Assembly (NCBI GenBank): GCA_034003325.1
Contig: JAVEYW010000008.1
Location: forward strand, 149,409 to 213,408
Direction: 5' to 3'
Length of the DNA stretch: 64,000 nt
DNA from: Desulfobacterales bacterium
GTDB lineage: Bacteria; Desulfobacterota; Desulfobacteria; Desulfobacterales; JAFDDL01
The position numbers and the translations under genes were made by a program. The first letter of the stretch is position 1, and each line of letters starts with the position of its first letter. This document shows, piece by piece, positions 19,044 to 28,567 of the stretch. The notes under the pieces were generated by a model. The model saw nothing but the letters and a program-made list of their open reading frames with translations. It searched no databases and had not been told where the DNA came from.

Positions 19044-19115
19044 TCGCCAGCACACTTCATAAAAGAAGGCGGCAAGTGCATCACCAAAGCCATCGCACCG
19101 CCGCCCATCACCGGG

Positions 19116-19886
19116 TTATCGGGTAACACCGCGCTCCGAAGTTTCCAAAAACTCAATAAATTTTACCACCTCAGGGATTTGGTCCACTTCCGCCTTTACG
19201 CGTTCCACCGCTTCCCGCAAGGTGAGACCGATTCGAAAGATGATTCGATAGGTTTTTTTCAGCAAATTGATGGTTTGCGATGAAAAACCACGTCTTTGCA
19301 GGCCGACACTGTTGAGTCCATGCAGCTTGGCCCGGTCTCCGGAAGATATCACATAGGGCGGAATGTCTTTCACCACAGCCGCCTTGCCGCCGATAAACGC
19401 ATAATCGCCGATCCGCACAAACTGATGAATAGCAGCCAGGCCGCCCACGGTGGCATAGTTGCCGACCGTGATATGGCCGGCCAGCGTGGCGTTATTGGCA
19501 AATACCACCTGCTTTCCGACGCGGCAATCATGGGCAATGTGTGTGTAATTCATGAGAAAGCATTCCTCACCGATTTCAGTCAGGCCGCCGCCGAATTGGG
19601 TTCCCCGGTGAATCGTTACAAATTCACGGATAATCGTTTTTTGGCCGATCTTCACCTGCGATTGCTCTCCTGCGAATTTAAGGGACTGGGGTGGCGCGCC
19701 GATGGCGGCAAACTGAAAGATTCGACACGCCGGACCAATACTGACAAAGGAATCAATGACAACATGAGGGCCGATCTCGGTACCGGCACCGATCTTCACA
19801 TGTTCCCGAATAATAGAATACGCGCCGACGGACACGTTCTCATCCAGCTCAGCCTTTGAATTCACAATCGCGGTCGGATGTATCAT
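19116..19886 (-). CDS. lpxA: UDP-N-acetylglucosamine acyltransferase
   Basis: A 256-aa left-handed beta-helix acyltransferase (hexapeptide repeats), homotrimeric in the cytosol, doing the first step of lipid A synthesis with hydroxyacyl-ACP. The catalytic histidine is in NYTHIAHDC (E. coli His125 equivalent). The glycine that sets the acyl ruler (E. coli Gly173) is kept in FIGGKAAV. By analogy this predicts a long (about C14) hydroxyacyl chain; E. coli G173M shifts to C10. The C-terminal helical part RRGFSSQTI is typical. The start overlaps fabZ by four bases. Confidence 0.97.
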   Translation of the reverse strand: MIHPTAIVNSKAELDENVSVGAYSIIREHVKIGAGTEIGPHVVIDSFVSIGPACRIFQFAAIGAPPQSLKFAGEQSQVKIGQKTIIREFVTIHRGTQFGGGLTEIGEECFLMNYTHIAHDCRVGKQVVFANNATLAGHITVGNYATVGGLAAIHQFVRIGDYAFIGGKAAVVKDIPPYVISSGDRAKLHGLNSVGLQRRGFSSQTINLLKKTYRIIFRIGLTLREAVERVKAEVDQIPEVVKFIEFLETSERGVTR

Positions 19887-20329
19887 TTTTTCTCCTCAAT
19901 CATGGCCATCAATTCCGCCTCCGCGGCAACCGCGCCGTCCACCATGGCCGTACAAGCCAGTTTTGCGGTATTGCGTCGCTTTTTCAGAATGCTTGTCGTG
20001 ATGATCAGCTGATCGCCAGGCACTACCGCCTTTCTGAATTTAACCTTATCCATGGCCATGAAATACATCAGTGCCCCATACTGCTCCGGCGGCATGGCGG
20101 ATACGATCAAAATGCCGCCGGTCTGGGCCATGGCCTCAACAATCAACACACCGGGCATTACCGGCATGCCGGGAAAATGGCCCTGAAAAAAGGGCTCATT
20201 CATGGTCACATTTTTCAAGGTGGTAATCTTTTCCTCCGGAACCGACTCAATAACGCGGTCCACCAGCAAAAACGGATACCGATGCGGCAGGAACTTCATG
20301 ATTTCCCGAATATCGTATACAGTCTCCAT
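19883..20329 (-). CDS. fabZ: (3R)-hydroxyacyl-ACP dehydratase
   Basis: A 148-aa hot-dog fold dehydratase of fatty-acid synthesis, competing with LpxA/LpxD for hydroxyacyl-ACP. The catalytic His is in LPHRYPFLLVDR and the Glu in MPGVLIVEAMAQ, with the usual spacing; QGHFPGMPVMPG is also intact. GGAG is eight bases before the ATG. It is placed between lpxD and lpxA, and its stop overlaps the lpxA start, so the split of hydroxyacyl-ACP between membranes and lipid A is probably set by co-expression. Confidence 0.97.
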   Translation of the reverse strand: METVYDIREIMKFLPHRYPFLLVDRVIESVPEEKITTLKNVTMNEPFFQGHFPGMPVMPGVLIVEAMAQTGGILIVSAMPPEQYGALMYFMAMDKVKFRKAVVPGDQLIITTSILKKRRNTAKLACTAMVDGAVAAEAELMAMIEEKK

Positions 20330-20343
20330 GGGTCACTCCTCTC

Positions 20344-21378
20344 TCAACTTTCTTTCTCTTTTTTCTCAAGTGCCGATAGTCGCTTTTCAAGCCCGTCCAT
20401 CTTTTTTTTCATACCCGGCAGGGAAGGAAAATCCCGATGAACTCTAAGCCAGGTACGATGCGGCATGGCAGGCGCACCCGATAAAACCTCTCCGGCGGCG
20501 ACATCCTTCCCGATACCGGCCATATTGCCGATCACGGCGTTATCGCCGATTGTCAGATGGTCGGCCACGCCGGCCTTGCCCAATATGATAACGTGTTTTC
20601 CGATGGTGACGCTGCCGGCGATCCCCGTCTGCGCCACTATGATGGTATCTTCCCCCACCACCACGTTATGCGCCACATGCACCTGATTATCCGTCTTCAC
20701 GCCCCGCTGAATCCAGGTTTTGCCCAAGGCCGCCCGATCGATGGTATTCAATGCCCCGAGTTCCACATCATCGTCAATCTGCACAATCCCCACCTGAGGC
20801 ACCTTATGGTATTGGCCCCCGTCCGGGGCAAAGCCAAATCCTTCACTGCCGATAACCGTTCCGGCATGAATCGTAACCCGGTTACCAATCCGGCAGCGAT
20901 CGTAAATGGTCACATTCGGATAAATCACCACATCGTCCCCGATCACGACGCCATCCCCAATAACAACGCAAGGGTAAATGGTCACCCGCGACCCGCATAC
21001 CACATGATTACCGATCACCGCACAGGCGGCAATGGACACATCCTTTCCGGAACAAAAGTGGTGTCCCACCACCGCAGAGGTGTGAATACCGGGTGCCGGC
21101 AACTCCGCCGGATGCAACCGCTCTATAATCTTGGCAAATGCCACATGCGGATTATCCACGCGAATCAGATTGCCGGTGGCGGCCGTCACCTTGCGCGATA
21201 CAATGACCGCACCGGCCGCACAGGATGCCAACTTTTTCTCGAATTCCGGATTCATGGCAAACGTAACATCGTCCGCGCCGGCACTGTCAAATGCCGCAAC
21301 CCTTAGAATGCGCTTGGTTGCATCCCCGCAGACATCACCATTTACGATATGGGCAATTTCAGCAATGGTCAGTTCCAT
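20344..21378 (-). CDS. lpxD: UDP-3-O-acylglucosamine N-acyltransferase
   Basis: A 344-aa trimeric acyltransferase for the third lipid A step. It has an N-terminal uridine-binding domain, a hexapeptide beta-helix, and a short C-terminal coiled coil rich in Lys/Glu. The catalytic histidine lies in NQVHVAHNV and the pantetheine region in GSEGFGFAPDGG. The ATG at 21378 was chosen over a GTG three codons upstream. Length and motifs are normal. It lies between skp and fabZ as in E. coli. Confidence 0.96.
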   Translation of the reverse strand: MELTIAEIAHIVNGDVCGDATKRILRVAAFDSAGADDVTFAMNPEFEKKLASCAAGAVIVSRKVTAATGNLIRVDNPHVAFAKIIERLHPAELPAPGIHTSAVVGHHFCSGKDVSIAACAVIGNHVVCGSRVTIYPCVVIGDGVVIGDDVVIYPNVTIYDRCRIGNRVTIHAGTVIGSEGFGFAPDGGQYHKVPQVGIVQIDDDVELGALNTIDRAALGKTWIQRGVKTDNQVHVAHNVVVGEDTIIVAQTGIAGSVTIGKHVIILGKAGVADHLTIGDNAVIGNMAGIGKDVAAGEVLSGAPAMPHRTWLRVHRDFPSLPGMKKKMDGLEKRLSALEKKEKES

Positions 21379-21405
21379 GACACCCACTCAATCCGGTTTC
21401 ACCGT

Positions 21406-21945
21406 CTATTTTGCCTTTTTGGTATATGTTTGATTATATTTTTGAATCAGCTGATCCGTAATGTCCATCGTGCCCGGAAAATAAAGCGCACCGCTTTCAT
21501 TTTTTTCCAGAATAAGCAGATACCCTTCTTTCTTTCCAATCTCTTCAGCCAAGGCAAAAACATCTTTTCTGAACTTGCCGACCAATTGCATATTAAAATC
21601 GTTAAATTCTTTTTTATACTGTTTTTCCTTATCTTTAAAATCCATCAGCTTGATTCGAAACTCACGCTCTTTTTCAGAACGTTTTTCCGGAGCCATCACC
21701 AGCGCTTCTCTTTCAAGCCGCTCTTTTGTCTCTTCCAACTCGGCGCCTTTTGTTTTCAGGTCGGCCTCCATAGCCTTGCCTTTGGTTGCGATTTCCGCTT
21801 GCGCCTCTTTCCCCGCTTCGGAAAGTGTCAATATTTTCTGAAAATCAACCATACCGATTTTGGCAACATCAGCCCCCCGGGCTAAGGCAACAAACAGAAA
21901 ACAGGATACCAACGCCGTCAGGAAACCGATTTTACGCATTTGCAT
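21406..21945 (-). CDS. skp: Periplasmic OmpH/Skp-family chaperone
   Basis: A 179-aa secreted protein with an N-terminal signal peptide (basic start, hydrophobic core, ARG-A cleavage region near residue 24). The mature part is a long helical hairpin, very rich in Lys and Glu, as in Skp trimers that hold unfolded outer-membrane proteins on the way to BamA. GGGGG lies seven bases before the ATG. Directly downstream of bamA and upstream of lpxD, the standard order. Confidence 0.92.
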   Translation of the reverse strand: MQMRKIGFLTALVSCFLFVALARGADVAKIGMVDFQKILTLSEAGKEAQAEIATKGKAMEADLKTKGAELEETKERLEREALVMAPEKRSEKEREFRIKLMDFKDKEKQYKKEFNDFNMQLVGKFRKDVFALAEEIGKKEGYLLILEKNESGALYFPGTMDITDQLIQKYNQTYTKKAK

Positions 21946-22065
21946 GAAATTCCCCCTTTATGTTGTTTGAATAAAGAAAAACGCCATATTCAAGTGATCC
22001 CCCCTCGATCATGGCCATTGTAAATTTTGTATTTCTTGACACTCAAACCGCATGTTCAAACGGTG

Positions 22066-24744
22066 TTAAAACGCTGTGCCCATGGTAAATTCCCAGCGTC
22101 CGTCCGAATCGTCCGAGTCTTTTTTATCCAATATATGGCCGTATTCAATCCGGATCGGGCCCATAGGAGAATACCACCGCACGCCAACCCCCGTGGTCTT
22201 CCTTAACTCGCCGAAATCAACTTCCGACAGCCCCTCATAAACGTTTCCCATATCATAGAAGACAACACCGACAATCCCCGCGGACTGGGCAATGGGGAAA
22301 ATCCACTCCACATTAAACTGGAGCATCGCCTCTCCTCCCATTTCCACCGGCACATCCGGCGTCAGTGGGTTTTCATCATGATCCACCGGCTCACTCCAAA
22401 GATGAATGTCCCGCCAATCAAATCCACGAACGGAATTGATGCCGCCCAGATAGAATTTTTCGTAATCCGGCAGCACCATGCCCGAATTTTGAGAAACATA
22501 CCCGGTTTCAAAATGGGCAAAGCCCACCGTTCCCCAAAACAACGGGTGATAGTACCCGAGCTCGCCGGTTACTTTGGAATATCCGATATCCCCGCCGATG
22601 CCGGCATACTCGAGGCTGAGCCGGTGATTATGTCCGCGGGTGGGATTGATGATTTTGTCCCGCGTATCGTAGGTAATGCCGGTGTTAACCGAGCTGGTTG
22701 TAAATTTCCCCTCCAGTTCTTTGATGTCCTGCGGCGCATCCCAATAGACATTCGTTATTTCGCCGATATCAAAGGCGTAACCGCCGAAAAGGCGCACATC
22801 CGTGAAAATCGGATAACTCAAACGAACGCTACCCCCCGCACTGTCCCTTTCATATTCATCATAGTCCCGCGTCCAATTATAAATACTGGTGCTGCAAGAA
22901 AGCGGAATGTCGAAAAGCCAAGGCTCCGTAAAGGAGAGCATCGCCTGCGTCGTTGTACCGCCGAGCAGTGCTCTTAGGTTCAAGGCCTGTCCACGGCCAA
23001 AAAGGTTCTCCTGGGAAACCGAGGCGGTGACAAACACATCTTCCACACTGCTGTACCCGCCGCCGAACGTAAAGGAGCCGGTCGGCTTTTCAGTGACCTT
23101 GACTTTCAAATTCACGCTGTCGGGCTTATCCCCTTTGGCCGTATCGGCTTTAACATCCTCAAAAAAATTGAGCCGATGAAGATTCCGGACGCTTCTGTTA
23201 AGAAGTGCCCCGTTATAAAGGCTCTGCTCCTGGACTTCAAGCTCCCGGCGAATGACCTTATCCCGGGTTTTTGAATTTCCCTCAATCAAAATTTTATCAA
23301 AATAGACCTTGTTGCCCTTATCCAGCACATAGGTCACATTCACCTCTTTTGTCTCCGGGTTCTGCTGAACATTGGGGGCGGCGTCGGCATTGGCGTAACC
23401 GAAGTTTGAATAAAGATCGTTAAGGGCAAGCATATCCTTTCGCAACACATCCCGATTGAAATACGCTTCTTTTCCGATTTGAACCGCGGCCAAAAGCGTC
23501 TCTTTGGGAAGAATCAGATCGCCGTCCACATCCACCTTTCCGACTTTATACCGGTCGCCCTCTTCGATTTTTATGGTGATGAAGATCGATTCTTGCTCTT
23601 GAACCACTTCAGGCTCTCCGATCCGGGCCTGAATATAACCGCTGTTGTGGTAAAGCGCCATCAACGCGGCCATATCCTGTTTTAAGACATCCGCATTGAA
23701 ATCTCCCGCGGAAGTGATCCAGGAGAAAAAACCTTTTTCAGCGGTTTTCATCGTTTTTTTCAATTTCTTTTCGGAATAGGCCTTATTCCCGGAAAATTTT
23801 ATCTCTTTAATCTGGACCTGTTTGCCCTCTTCGACGACGAAAATCAAATCCACCTGATTATCCTTCAGCGCCTTGGTTTCATAGGTCACCTTGACATTAA
23901 AGAATTTCTTTTCCTTATAAGCCACCTCGATTCGCTCTATATTTTTCTGAATGTCCTTTATGTTCAGAATGGATCCGACTTTTATATCTACATCTTCTCG
24001 AAGCTTTTCTTCCCTGATTTCAACATTTCCTTTAAAGCCGATTGATTTTACCGTCGGCTTTTCCGTTACGTGAAAGGTGACGATCCGGCCGGTAGGTCCA
24101 TCCAGCGATTCAATTCGAATATCCTCAAAATACCCCATGGCATAGATGGCTTTTAGATCAAGAGATAGTCGCTTGGCTGAAAACATATCTCCCACCTTAC
24201 TCTTAATTACCATCGTAATCGCATCCGCCTCGATTCGCTGATTACCGGCCACGCGAAGTTCGGTGATCCGGACGCGTTGAAACAATTTATCGGCAATCTC
24301 TCCGGACAACGATCGAACAGCCCCCGAGAGCACCTCGATTCCCTCGCCGGAAGACTGAAAATCCTCGGGTTCACCCAGGCCGGGGACAGCCGCAAGCCTG
24401 GCGATCAATTTAAAACTGTTCCCCTCAAAAACCAATCGCCCCCAAATAACATAATTTGCGTTGCTTCGGCCGGCCAACTGCCGAATGCTCTTAACGTCAT
24501 CAAAAAGCCGCTGCAGATTCCCGGCCGGAATCTCCGGCGCCGCCACGATATCGGCACCTTCCGCAGCAAGGTTCTCCTGAATAATTCTTGGAATTTCGGT
24601 GGAAAGGTAAGACATGTCCCGTTGCGATCGAACATCGAAAGGGAGCGACATGACGCGAACCGATTCCGCAGAAAGTGCCGTGCCCGCCCAAACCAACATC
24701 CATATCGTCCAGAAAATACTCAGGCGCCTGATCATCATCTTCAT
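22066..24744 (-). CDS. bamA: Outer-membrane protein assembly factor BamA with N-terminal extension
   Basis: An 892-aa outer-membrane protein that inserts other beta-barrels. After a signal peptide (to ~26) comes an extra domain (~27-165) with the look of a TolB-N/FlgO-like alpha/beta module, not found in E. coli BamA (810 aa). Five POTRA repeats follow (beginning RITELRVAGN, TVKSIGFKGN, VQIKEIKFSGN, KVGKVDVDGD, VYFDKILIEGN), then the barrel from ~560 with the conserved VRGF loop and a terminal Phe (beta-signal). The ATG overlaps the lolD stop by four bases. Barrel and POTRA assignments are firm; the extension's identity is an inference. Confidence 0.96.
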   Translation of the reverse strand: MKMMIRRLSIFWTIWMLVWAGTALSAESVRVMSLPFDVRSQRDMSYLSTEIPRIIQENLAAEGADIVAAPEIPAGNLQRLFDDVKSIRQLAGRSNANYVIWGRLVFEGNSFKLIARLAAVPGLGEPEDFQSSGEGIEVLSGAVRSLSGEIADKLFQRVRITELRVAGNQRIEADAITMVIKSKVGDMFSAKRLSLDLKAIYAMGYFEDIRIESLDGPTGRIVTFHVTEKPTVKSIGFKGNVEIREEKLREDVDIKVGSILNIKDIQKNIERIEVAYKEKKFFNVKVTYETKALKDNQVDLIFVVEEGKQVQIKEIKFSGNKAYSEKKLKKTMKTAEKGFFSWITSAGDFNADVLKQDMAALMALYHNSGYIQARIGEPEVVQEQESIFITIKIEEGDRYKVGKVDVDGDLILPKETLLAAVQIGKEAYFNRDVLRKDMLALNDLYSNFGYANADAAPNVQQNPETKEVNVTYVLDKGNKVYFDKILIEGNSKTRDKVIRRELEVQEQSLYNGALLNRSVRNLHRLNFFEDVKADTAKGDKPDSVNLKVKVTEKPTGSFTFGGGYSSVEDVFVTASVSQENLFGRGQALNLRALLGGTTTQAMLSFTEPWLFDIPLSCSTSIYNWTRDYDEYERDSAGGSVRLSYPIFTDVRLFGGYAFDIGEITNVYWDAPQDIKELEGKFTTSSVNTGITYDTRDKIINPTRGHNHRLSLEYAGIGGDIGYSKVTGELGYYHPLFWGTVGFAHFETGYVSQNSGMVLPDYEKFYLGGINSVRGFDWRDIHLWSEPVDHDENPLTPDVPVEMGGEAMLQFNVEWIFPIAQSAGIVGVVFYDMGNVYEGLSEVDFGELRKTTGVGVRWYSPMGPIRIEYGHILDKKDSDDSDGRWEFTMGTAF

Positions 24745-25487
24745 TCCGTTTCCACCAGCTGTCCGTTTTTTAATGTCACGCGACGCGACATGCGGGATGC
24801 CAGTTCCATGTTATGAGTCACCACCACCAGCGTCATGCGCAATTCCCGGTTCAGTTCCAGAAATAACGCATGCACCTGCCTGCTGTTTTCTTCATCCAAG
24901 TTGCCCGTGGGTTCATCGGCCAGCAGCACCGTTGGTTTCAAAACCAGCGCCCTTGCGAGCGCCACCCGTTGCTGCTCACCACCGGATAACATTCCCACAC
25001 GGTGATGCAGACGCTTGCCCAGTCCCACACGAACCAGTATCACCTCGGCCATCCTTCGGGCTTCCGCTTTGTCCAGCCCCTGAATCAAAGCCGGCATCAT
25101 GGCATTTTCAAGCGCAGAAAATTCCGGCAACAGGTGATGAAATTGGAAAACGAATCCGACCTGCCGGTTTCGAAACTGAGCCAGGCCGGAAGAGTCGAAC
25201 TGATACACATCTTTGCCCCCGAAATAAAGAGCGCCCTTATCCGGACGGTCCAATGTGCCCAGAATGTGCAGCAAAGTCGATTTGCCGATTCCGGAAGGCC
25301 CCACGATCGCCAGGGTTTCTCCCGCCATCAGCGCCAAGTCGGCATTGATTAAAATATCGATTCGCTCACCACTATCGTAGTAGCTTTTATACAAGCTTTT
25401 GCCTCGAATCAATACCTCGTTTCCCCCCCCGTTGCCGACAGGGGAAATTCGGGCGCTCTCATTTGACAAAACGGCCGCATCAGCCAT
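24741..25487 (-). CDS. lolD: Lipoprotein-releasing ABC transporter ATPase
   Basis: A 248-aa MacB/LolD-type ATPase: Walker A GPSGIGKST, Q-loop FQFHHLLPEF typical of LolD, signature LSGGEQQR, Walker B LLADEPTGNLD. With the LolC-type permease it extracts outer-membrane lipoproteins from the inner membrane and passes them to LolA. The ATG at 25487 overlaps the lolC stop by eight bases; an upstream in-frame opening lies inside lolC and is rejected. About 20 extra residues precede the ABC domain. Confidence 0.94.
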   Translation of the reverse strand: MADAAVLSNESARISPVGNGGGNEVLIRGKSLYKSYYDSGERIDILINADLALMAGETLAIVGPSGIGKSTLLHILGTLDRPDKGALYFGGKDVYQFDSSGLAQFRNRQVGFVFQFHHLLPEFSALENAMMPALIQGLDKAEARRMAEVILVRVGLGKRLHHRVGMLSGGEQQRVALARALVLKPTVLLADEPTGNLDEENSRQVHALFLELNRELRMTLVVVTHNMELASRMSRRVTLKNGQLVETE

Positions 25488-26712
25488 ATCGAATCGCCTC
25501 CACCGGATCAAGCCGGGCCGCCTGGTGTGCCGGATACAGCGTGGCCAGAAAACAGATGCCCAGTGCCGCCGCGGCAATGGCCGCCACATCCACCATATTC
25601 AGGCGAACGGGTAAGGTGGTCAGGTAATACACATCTCCGGGCAATTCGATGAACTTATAGCGGGACAACAGGGTGCACAATACATACCCAAAGCTGACGC
25701 CCAGACTCGTTCCAATCAGCCCGATAATCATTCCCTTGAACACGAAAATCTTTCGAATGGATCCGTCCGTCGCCCCCATTGCTTTCAAGATGGCGATATC
25801 CTTCTTTTTTTCCATCACCATCATAATGAGCGAGCTGGCGATATTGAATGCCGCGACCAGCACGATCAAGGTCAGAATGATGAACATCACCGTTTTTTCA
25901 AGCTTTAACGCGGAAAAGAAATTATGATTTTTTTGAATCCAGTCCTGGGCATAATAGGGAAAGCCCAACGCCGCGACAATTTCCTTGCGAATGATGTCGG
26001 CACTGTAAATATTATCAATCCGGACTTCGATCCCGGTCACGCCATCGCCCATTTGCAACATTTTCTGCGCATCGGCCAAGCTGATAAACGCCAAAGAGGC
26101 ATCAAATTCGTACATTCCCGATTCCAACGTGCCGCGGACGATAAAGCGCTTCATGGACGGCACGTGACCAATGGGAGAAAGCATGCCGCGGGGGGAGATC
26201 AGCTGTATCGAATCCCCGGTGACAACGCCCAGATTGTCGGCAAGCACTTTCCCCAAAATAATGCCCGGAGAGTTCCCCGTCGTAGCGGGTTCAGCAGGAG
26301 AAGAAAGTTTTTTCAGCGTTTCCCCATTCAGGGTTTGGATCACCTGATGGGCGGTCAGCGGATCGACGCCCCGCAGCAACGCAGCCGACACACCAGCCGA
26401 GGTGCGTATCATGATTTGTGAAAGGATAAAAGGCGTTACCGCCTGAACGCCGTTCATGTCCGCCACCGCTTTCATCACACGGGAATAATCCGAAAACGGC
26501 GCCGTGTACCGCTTCACCACCACATGAGATTCCACCGACAGAATGCGGGACTTCAAATCGGATTCAAACCCCGCCATGACGGCGATCACTACGATCAATG
26601 CCATTACCCCCACGGTCACACCGGCGATGGACAGCACCGTGATCAGTGAGATAAACGCTTGCTTTTGTTTGGCCCTAAGATAGCGGCCGCCTATAAAAAG
26701 TTCAAATGACAT
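25480..26712 (-). CDS. lolC: Lipoprotein-releasing ABC transporter permease (LolC/LolE family)
   Basis: A 410-aa inner-membrane protein with one N-terminal helix (~20-45), a large periplasmic domain (~50-260) and three C-terminal helices, the standard LolC/E layout. FELFIGGRYLRAKQKQAF and the C-terminal ATLYPAHQAARLDPVEAIRYG are diagnostic. Only one permease is present, so it probably forms a homodimer (often called LolF in such species). The ATG at 26712 was taken; the frame also opens at a TTG four codons earlier. It follows lysS by 13 bases. Confidence 0.94.
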   Translation of the reverse strand: MSFELFIGGRYLRAKQKQAFISLITVLSIAGVTVGVMALIVVIAVMAGFESDLKSRILSVESHVVVKRYTAPFSDYSRVMKAVADMNGVQAVTPFILSQIMIRTSAGVSAALLRGVDPLTAHQVIQTLNGETLKKLSSPAEPATTGNSPGIILGKVLADNLGVVTGDSIQLISPRGMLSPIGHVPSMKRFIVRGTLESGMYEFDASLAFISLADAQKMLQMGDGVTGIEVRIDNIYSADIIRKEIVAALGFPYYAQDWIQKNHNFFSALKLEKTVMFIILTLIVLVAAFNIASSLIMMVMEKKKDIAILKAMGATDGSIRKIFVFKGMIIGLIGTSLGVSFGYVLCTLLSRYKFIELPGDVYYLTTLPVRLNMVDVAAIAAAALGICFLATLYPAHQAARLDPVEAIRYG

Positions 26713-26725
26713 GGTTTGTTTCAAG

Positions 26726-28207
26726 CTAATCCCGGCGCTTCATATGCGGAAACAAGATCACCTCCCGAATAGAGGCCGCATCCGTTAACAGCATCACCAA
26801 CCGGTCGATGCCGATGCCTTCGCCGGCAGTCGGCGGCATGCCGTATTCCAGCGCTTCAATATAATCCCTGTCCATGTAATGGGCCTCCGCATCCCCTGCG
26901 GCCCGGTCCGCTACCTGCTGCTGAAACCGTTCCGCCTGATCCTTGGGATCATTCAGCTCCGAAAACCCGTTGGCGATTTCCCGGCCGGCAATGAATAACT
27001 CGAACCGATCGGTCAATCCCGGTTGGGTGTCGCTTCGACGGGCCAGGGGAGAAACTTCTTGCGGATATCCAGTGATAAAGGTCGGTTGAATCAGTTTCGG
27101 CTCCACCAACACATCGAATAATTTGGTGATCACCTTCCCTATCCGTTCCGCCTTGGTGATTTGGATCCCCTTATCTTGCGCAAATGCCAGCAATTTTTCT
27201 CTGTCATCGAGTATCGCCGCATCCACGCCGCCAATCTCGGTAAGAGCGGTCATCAATGGAATGCGCAGCCACTTCGACCCCAATTCAATTCTGTCGTCCT
27301 GATACATAAGGGTGTCACTGCCCGTGACATCGATCGCCACCTTTTGAAACATTTCCTCGGTCAGGTCCATCAGGTCCTCGTAGGTTGCATAGGCCTGATA
27401 AAACTCCACCATGGTAAACTCCGGGTTATGCCGAGTGGAAATACCTTCGTTCCTGAAATTGCGATTAATTTCAAACACCCGTTCAAATCCGCCCACCACG
27501 AGCCGCTTGAGGTAGAGTTCCGGCGCGATTCGCAGAAAAAGATTCATGTCGAGCGCATGATGATGCGTGACAAAAGGGGTCGCTTCGGCACCGCCGGGAA
27601 TCGGTTGCATCATGGGGGTTTCCACCTCCAGGTAGTCCCTTTCAAGCAAAAACGACCGGACGGCATGAATGGTGCGGCTGCGTTTGATAAAGATCTCCCG
27701 GACCTCACTGTTCATCACCAGATCGATATACCGCTGGCGATAGCGTTTTTCAGGATCCTTCAGGCCATGGAATTTTTCCGGCAAGGGCCGACTGGCTTTG
27801 GACGCGAGTTTTAACTCACTGGCCAGCAAGGTCCACTCGCCCGTCCTGGTTTGAAAGAGCACCCCCCGAAGCCAAATAAAATCCCCGATATCAAGCTGCT
27901 TAAACAGGGCATACGCATCCTCGCCGATCCGGTCTTTACGAAGATAGGCTTGCATCTGACCCGTTCGATCCCGAAAGCGTATAAAGGAGGCTTTTCCGAA
28001 TTTATTGACGGCCATCATTCGACCGGCTACACTAAACTCAGGTCCTGATTCCGTTAAAGTTTCAGGCGCTTTTTTGGCAATCTCAAGCAGATCCGCAACC
28101 GTATGGGAAACGGAAAACCCGTTGGGAAACAGAGGAACCCCGTTGCTTCGAAGTTCATCCATTTTGGAAAGCCGCTTTTCCAGAACATCACTTTTGTTTT
28201 CCATCAT
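26726..28207 (-). CDS. lysS: Lysyl-tRNA synthetase, class II
   Basis: A 493-aa cytosolic enzyme charging tRNA-Lys. The N-terminal OB-fold (~60-165) is followed by the class II core: motif 2 FRNEGISTRHNPEF and motif 3 GEGIGIDRLVMLLT near the C-terminus. Length matches LysS. It is the first gene of the leftward envelope operon; lysS next to lolCD is a frequent arrangement in Desulfobacterota (general knowledge). Two ATGs are adjacent at the start. Confidence 0.97.
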   Translation of the reverse strand: MMENKSDVLEKRLSKMDELRSNGVPLFPNGFSVSHTVADLLEIAKKAPETLTESGPEFSVAGRMMAVNKFGKASFIRFRDRTGQMQAYLRKDRIGEDAYALFKQLDIGDFIWLRGVLFQTRTGEWTLLASELKLASKASRPLPEKFHGLKDPEKRYRQRYIDLVMNSEVREIFIKRSRTIHAVRSFLLERDYLEVETPMMQPIPGGAEATPFVTHHHALDMNLFLRIAPELYLKRLVVGGFERVFEINRNFRNEGISTRHNPEFTMVEFYQAYATYEDLMDLTEEMFQKVAIDVTGSDTLMYQDDRIELGSKWLRIPLMTALTEIGGVDAAILDDREKLLAFAQDKGIQITKAERIGKVITKLFDVLVEPKLIQPTFITGYPQEVSPLARRSDTQPGLTDRFELFIAGREIANGFSELNDPKDQAERFQQQVADRAAGDAEAHYMDRDYIEALEYGMPPTAGEGIGIDRLVMLLTDAASIREVILFPHMKRRD

Positions 28208-28384
28208 CAGTCACTTTATCCCGATAATAGGGTTTCATGCACCAACGCCGCCGATGCGCTTAACACAAAGGATTCGATTTCCCATCAAAAATAACCGAGC
28301 CAAATTGGCTGCGCCCGTTTCTATTTCAAAATATATATTTTTTCAATAGGTTAAAACGCACATGGGTACCATTTTAAACAGGTT

Positions 28385-28413
28385 TTGCTAACCTATTTAA
28401 TGGGTTGTGTCAA
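28385..28413 (-). promoter_or_regulatory. Candidate promoter of the lysS-to-msbA operon
   Basis: On the minus strand TTGACA (28413-28408) is followed after 17 bases by TAGCAA (28390-28385). The -35 is perfect and the -10 is poor. It would give a leader of about 170 bases before lysS. It lies in the 360-base divergent gap 28208-28567, which otherwise holds the plus promoter and no gene. Confidence 0.3.
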
Positions 28414-28487
28414 GGTAAACCCCGTTTATAATATTTTTTGTCATGCTGCATTCTTTTGCCGTGCCTTGTCGTCGTCTTGATTTTTGA

Positions 28488-28515
28488 TTGACAGAGGACC
28501 CATTGTTTTTATAAC
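28488..28515 (+). promoter_or_regulatory. Sigma-70-type promoter for the plus-strand block
   Basis: TTGACA (28488-28493), a 16-base spacer, and TATAAC (28510-28515): perfect -35 and five of six at -10. Transcription would start near 28522, about 45 bases before the ATG at 28568. Confidence 0.65.
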
Positions 28516-28567
28516 GTTTATAGCACTCTATCAATCATAACCCCCAGATAACAATACGGAGACGCGT

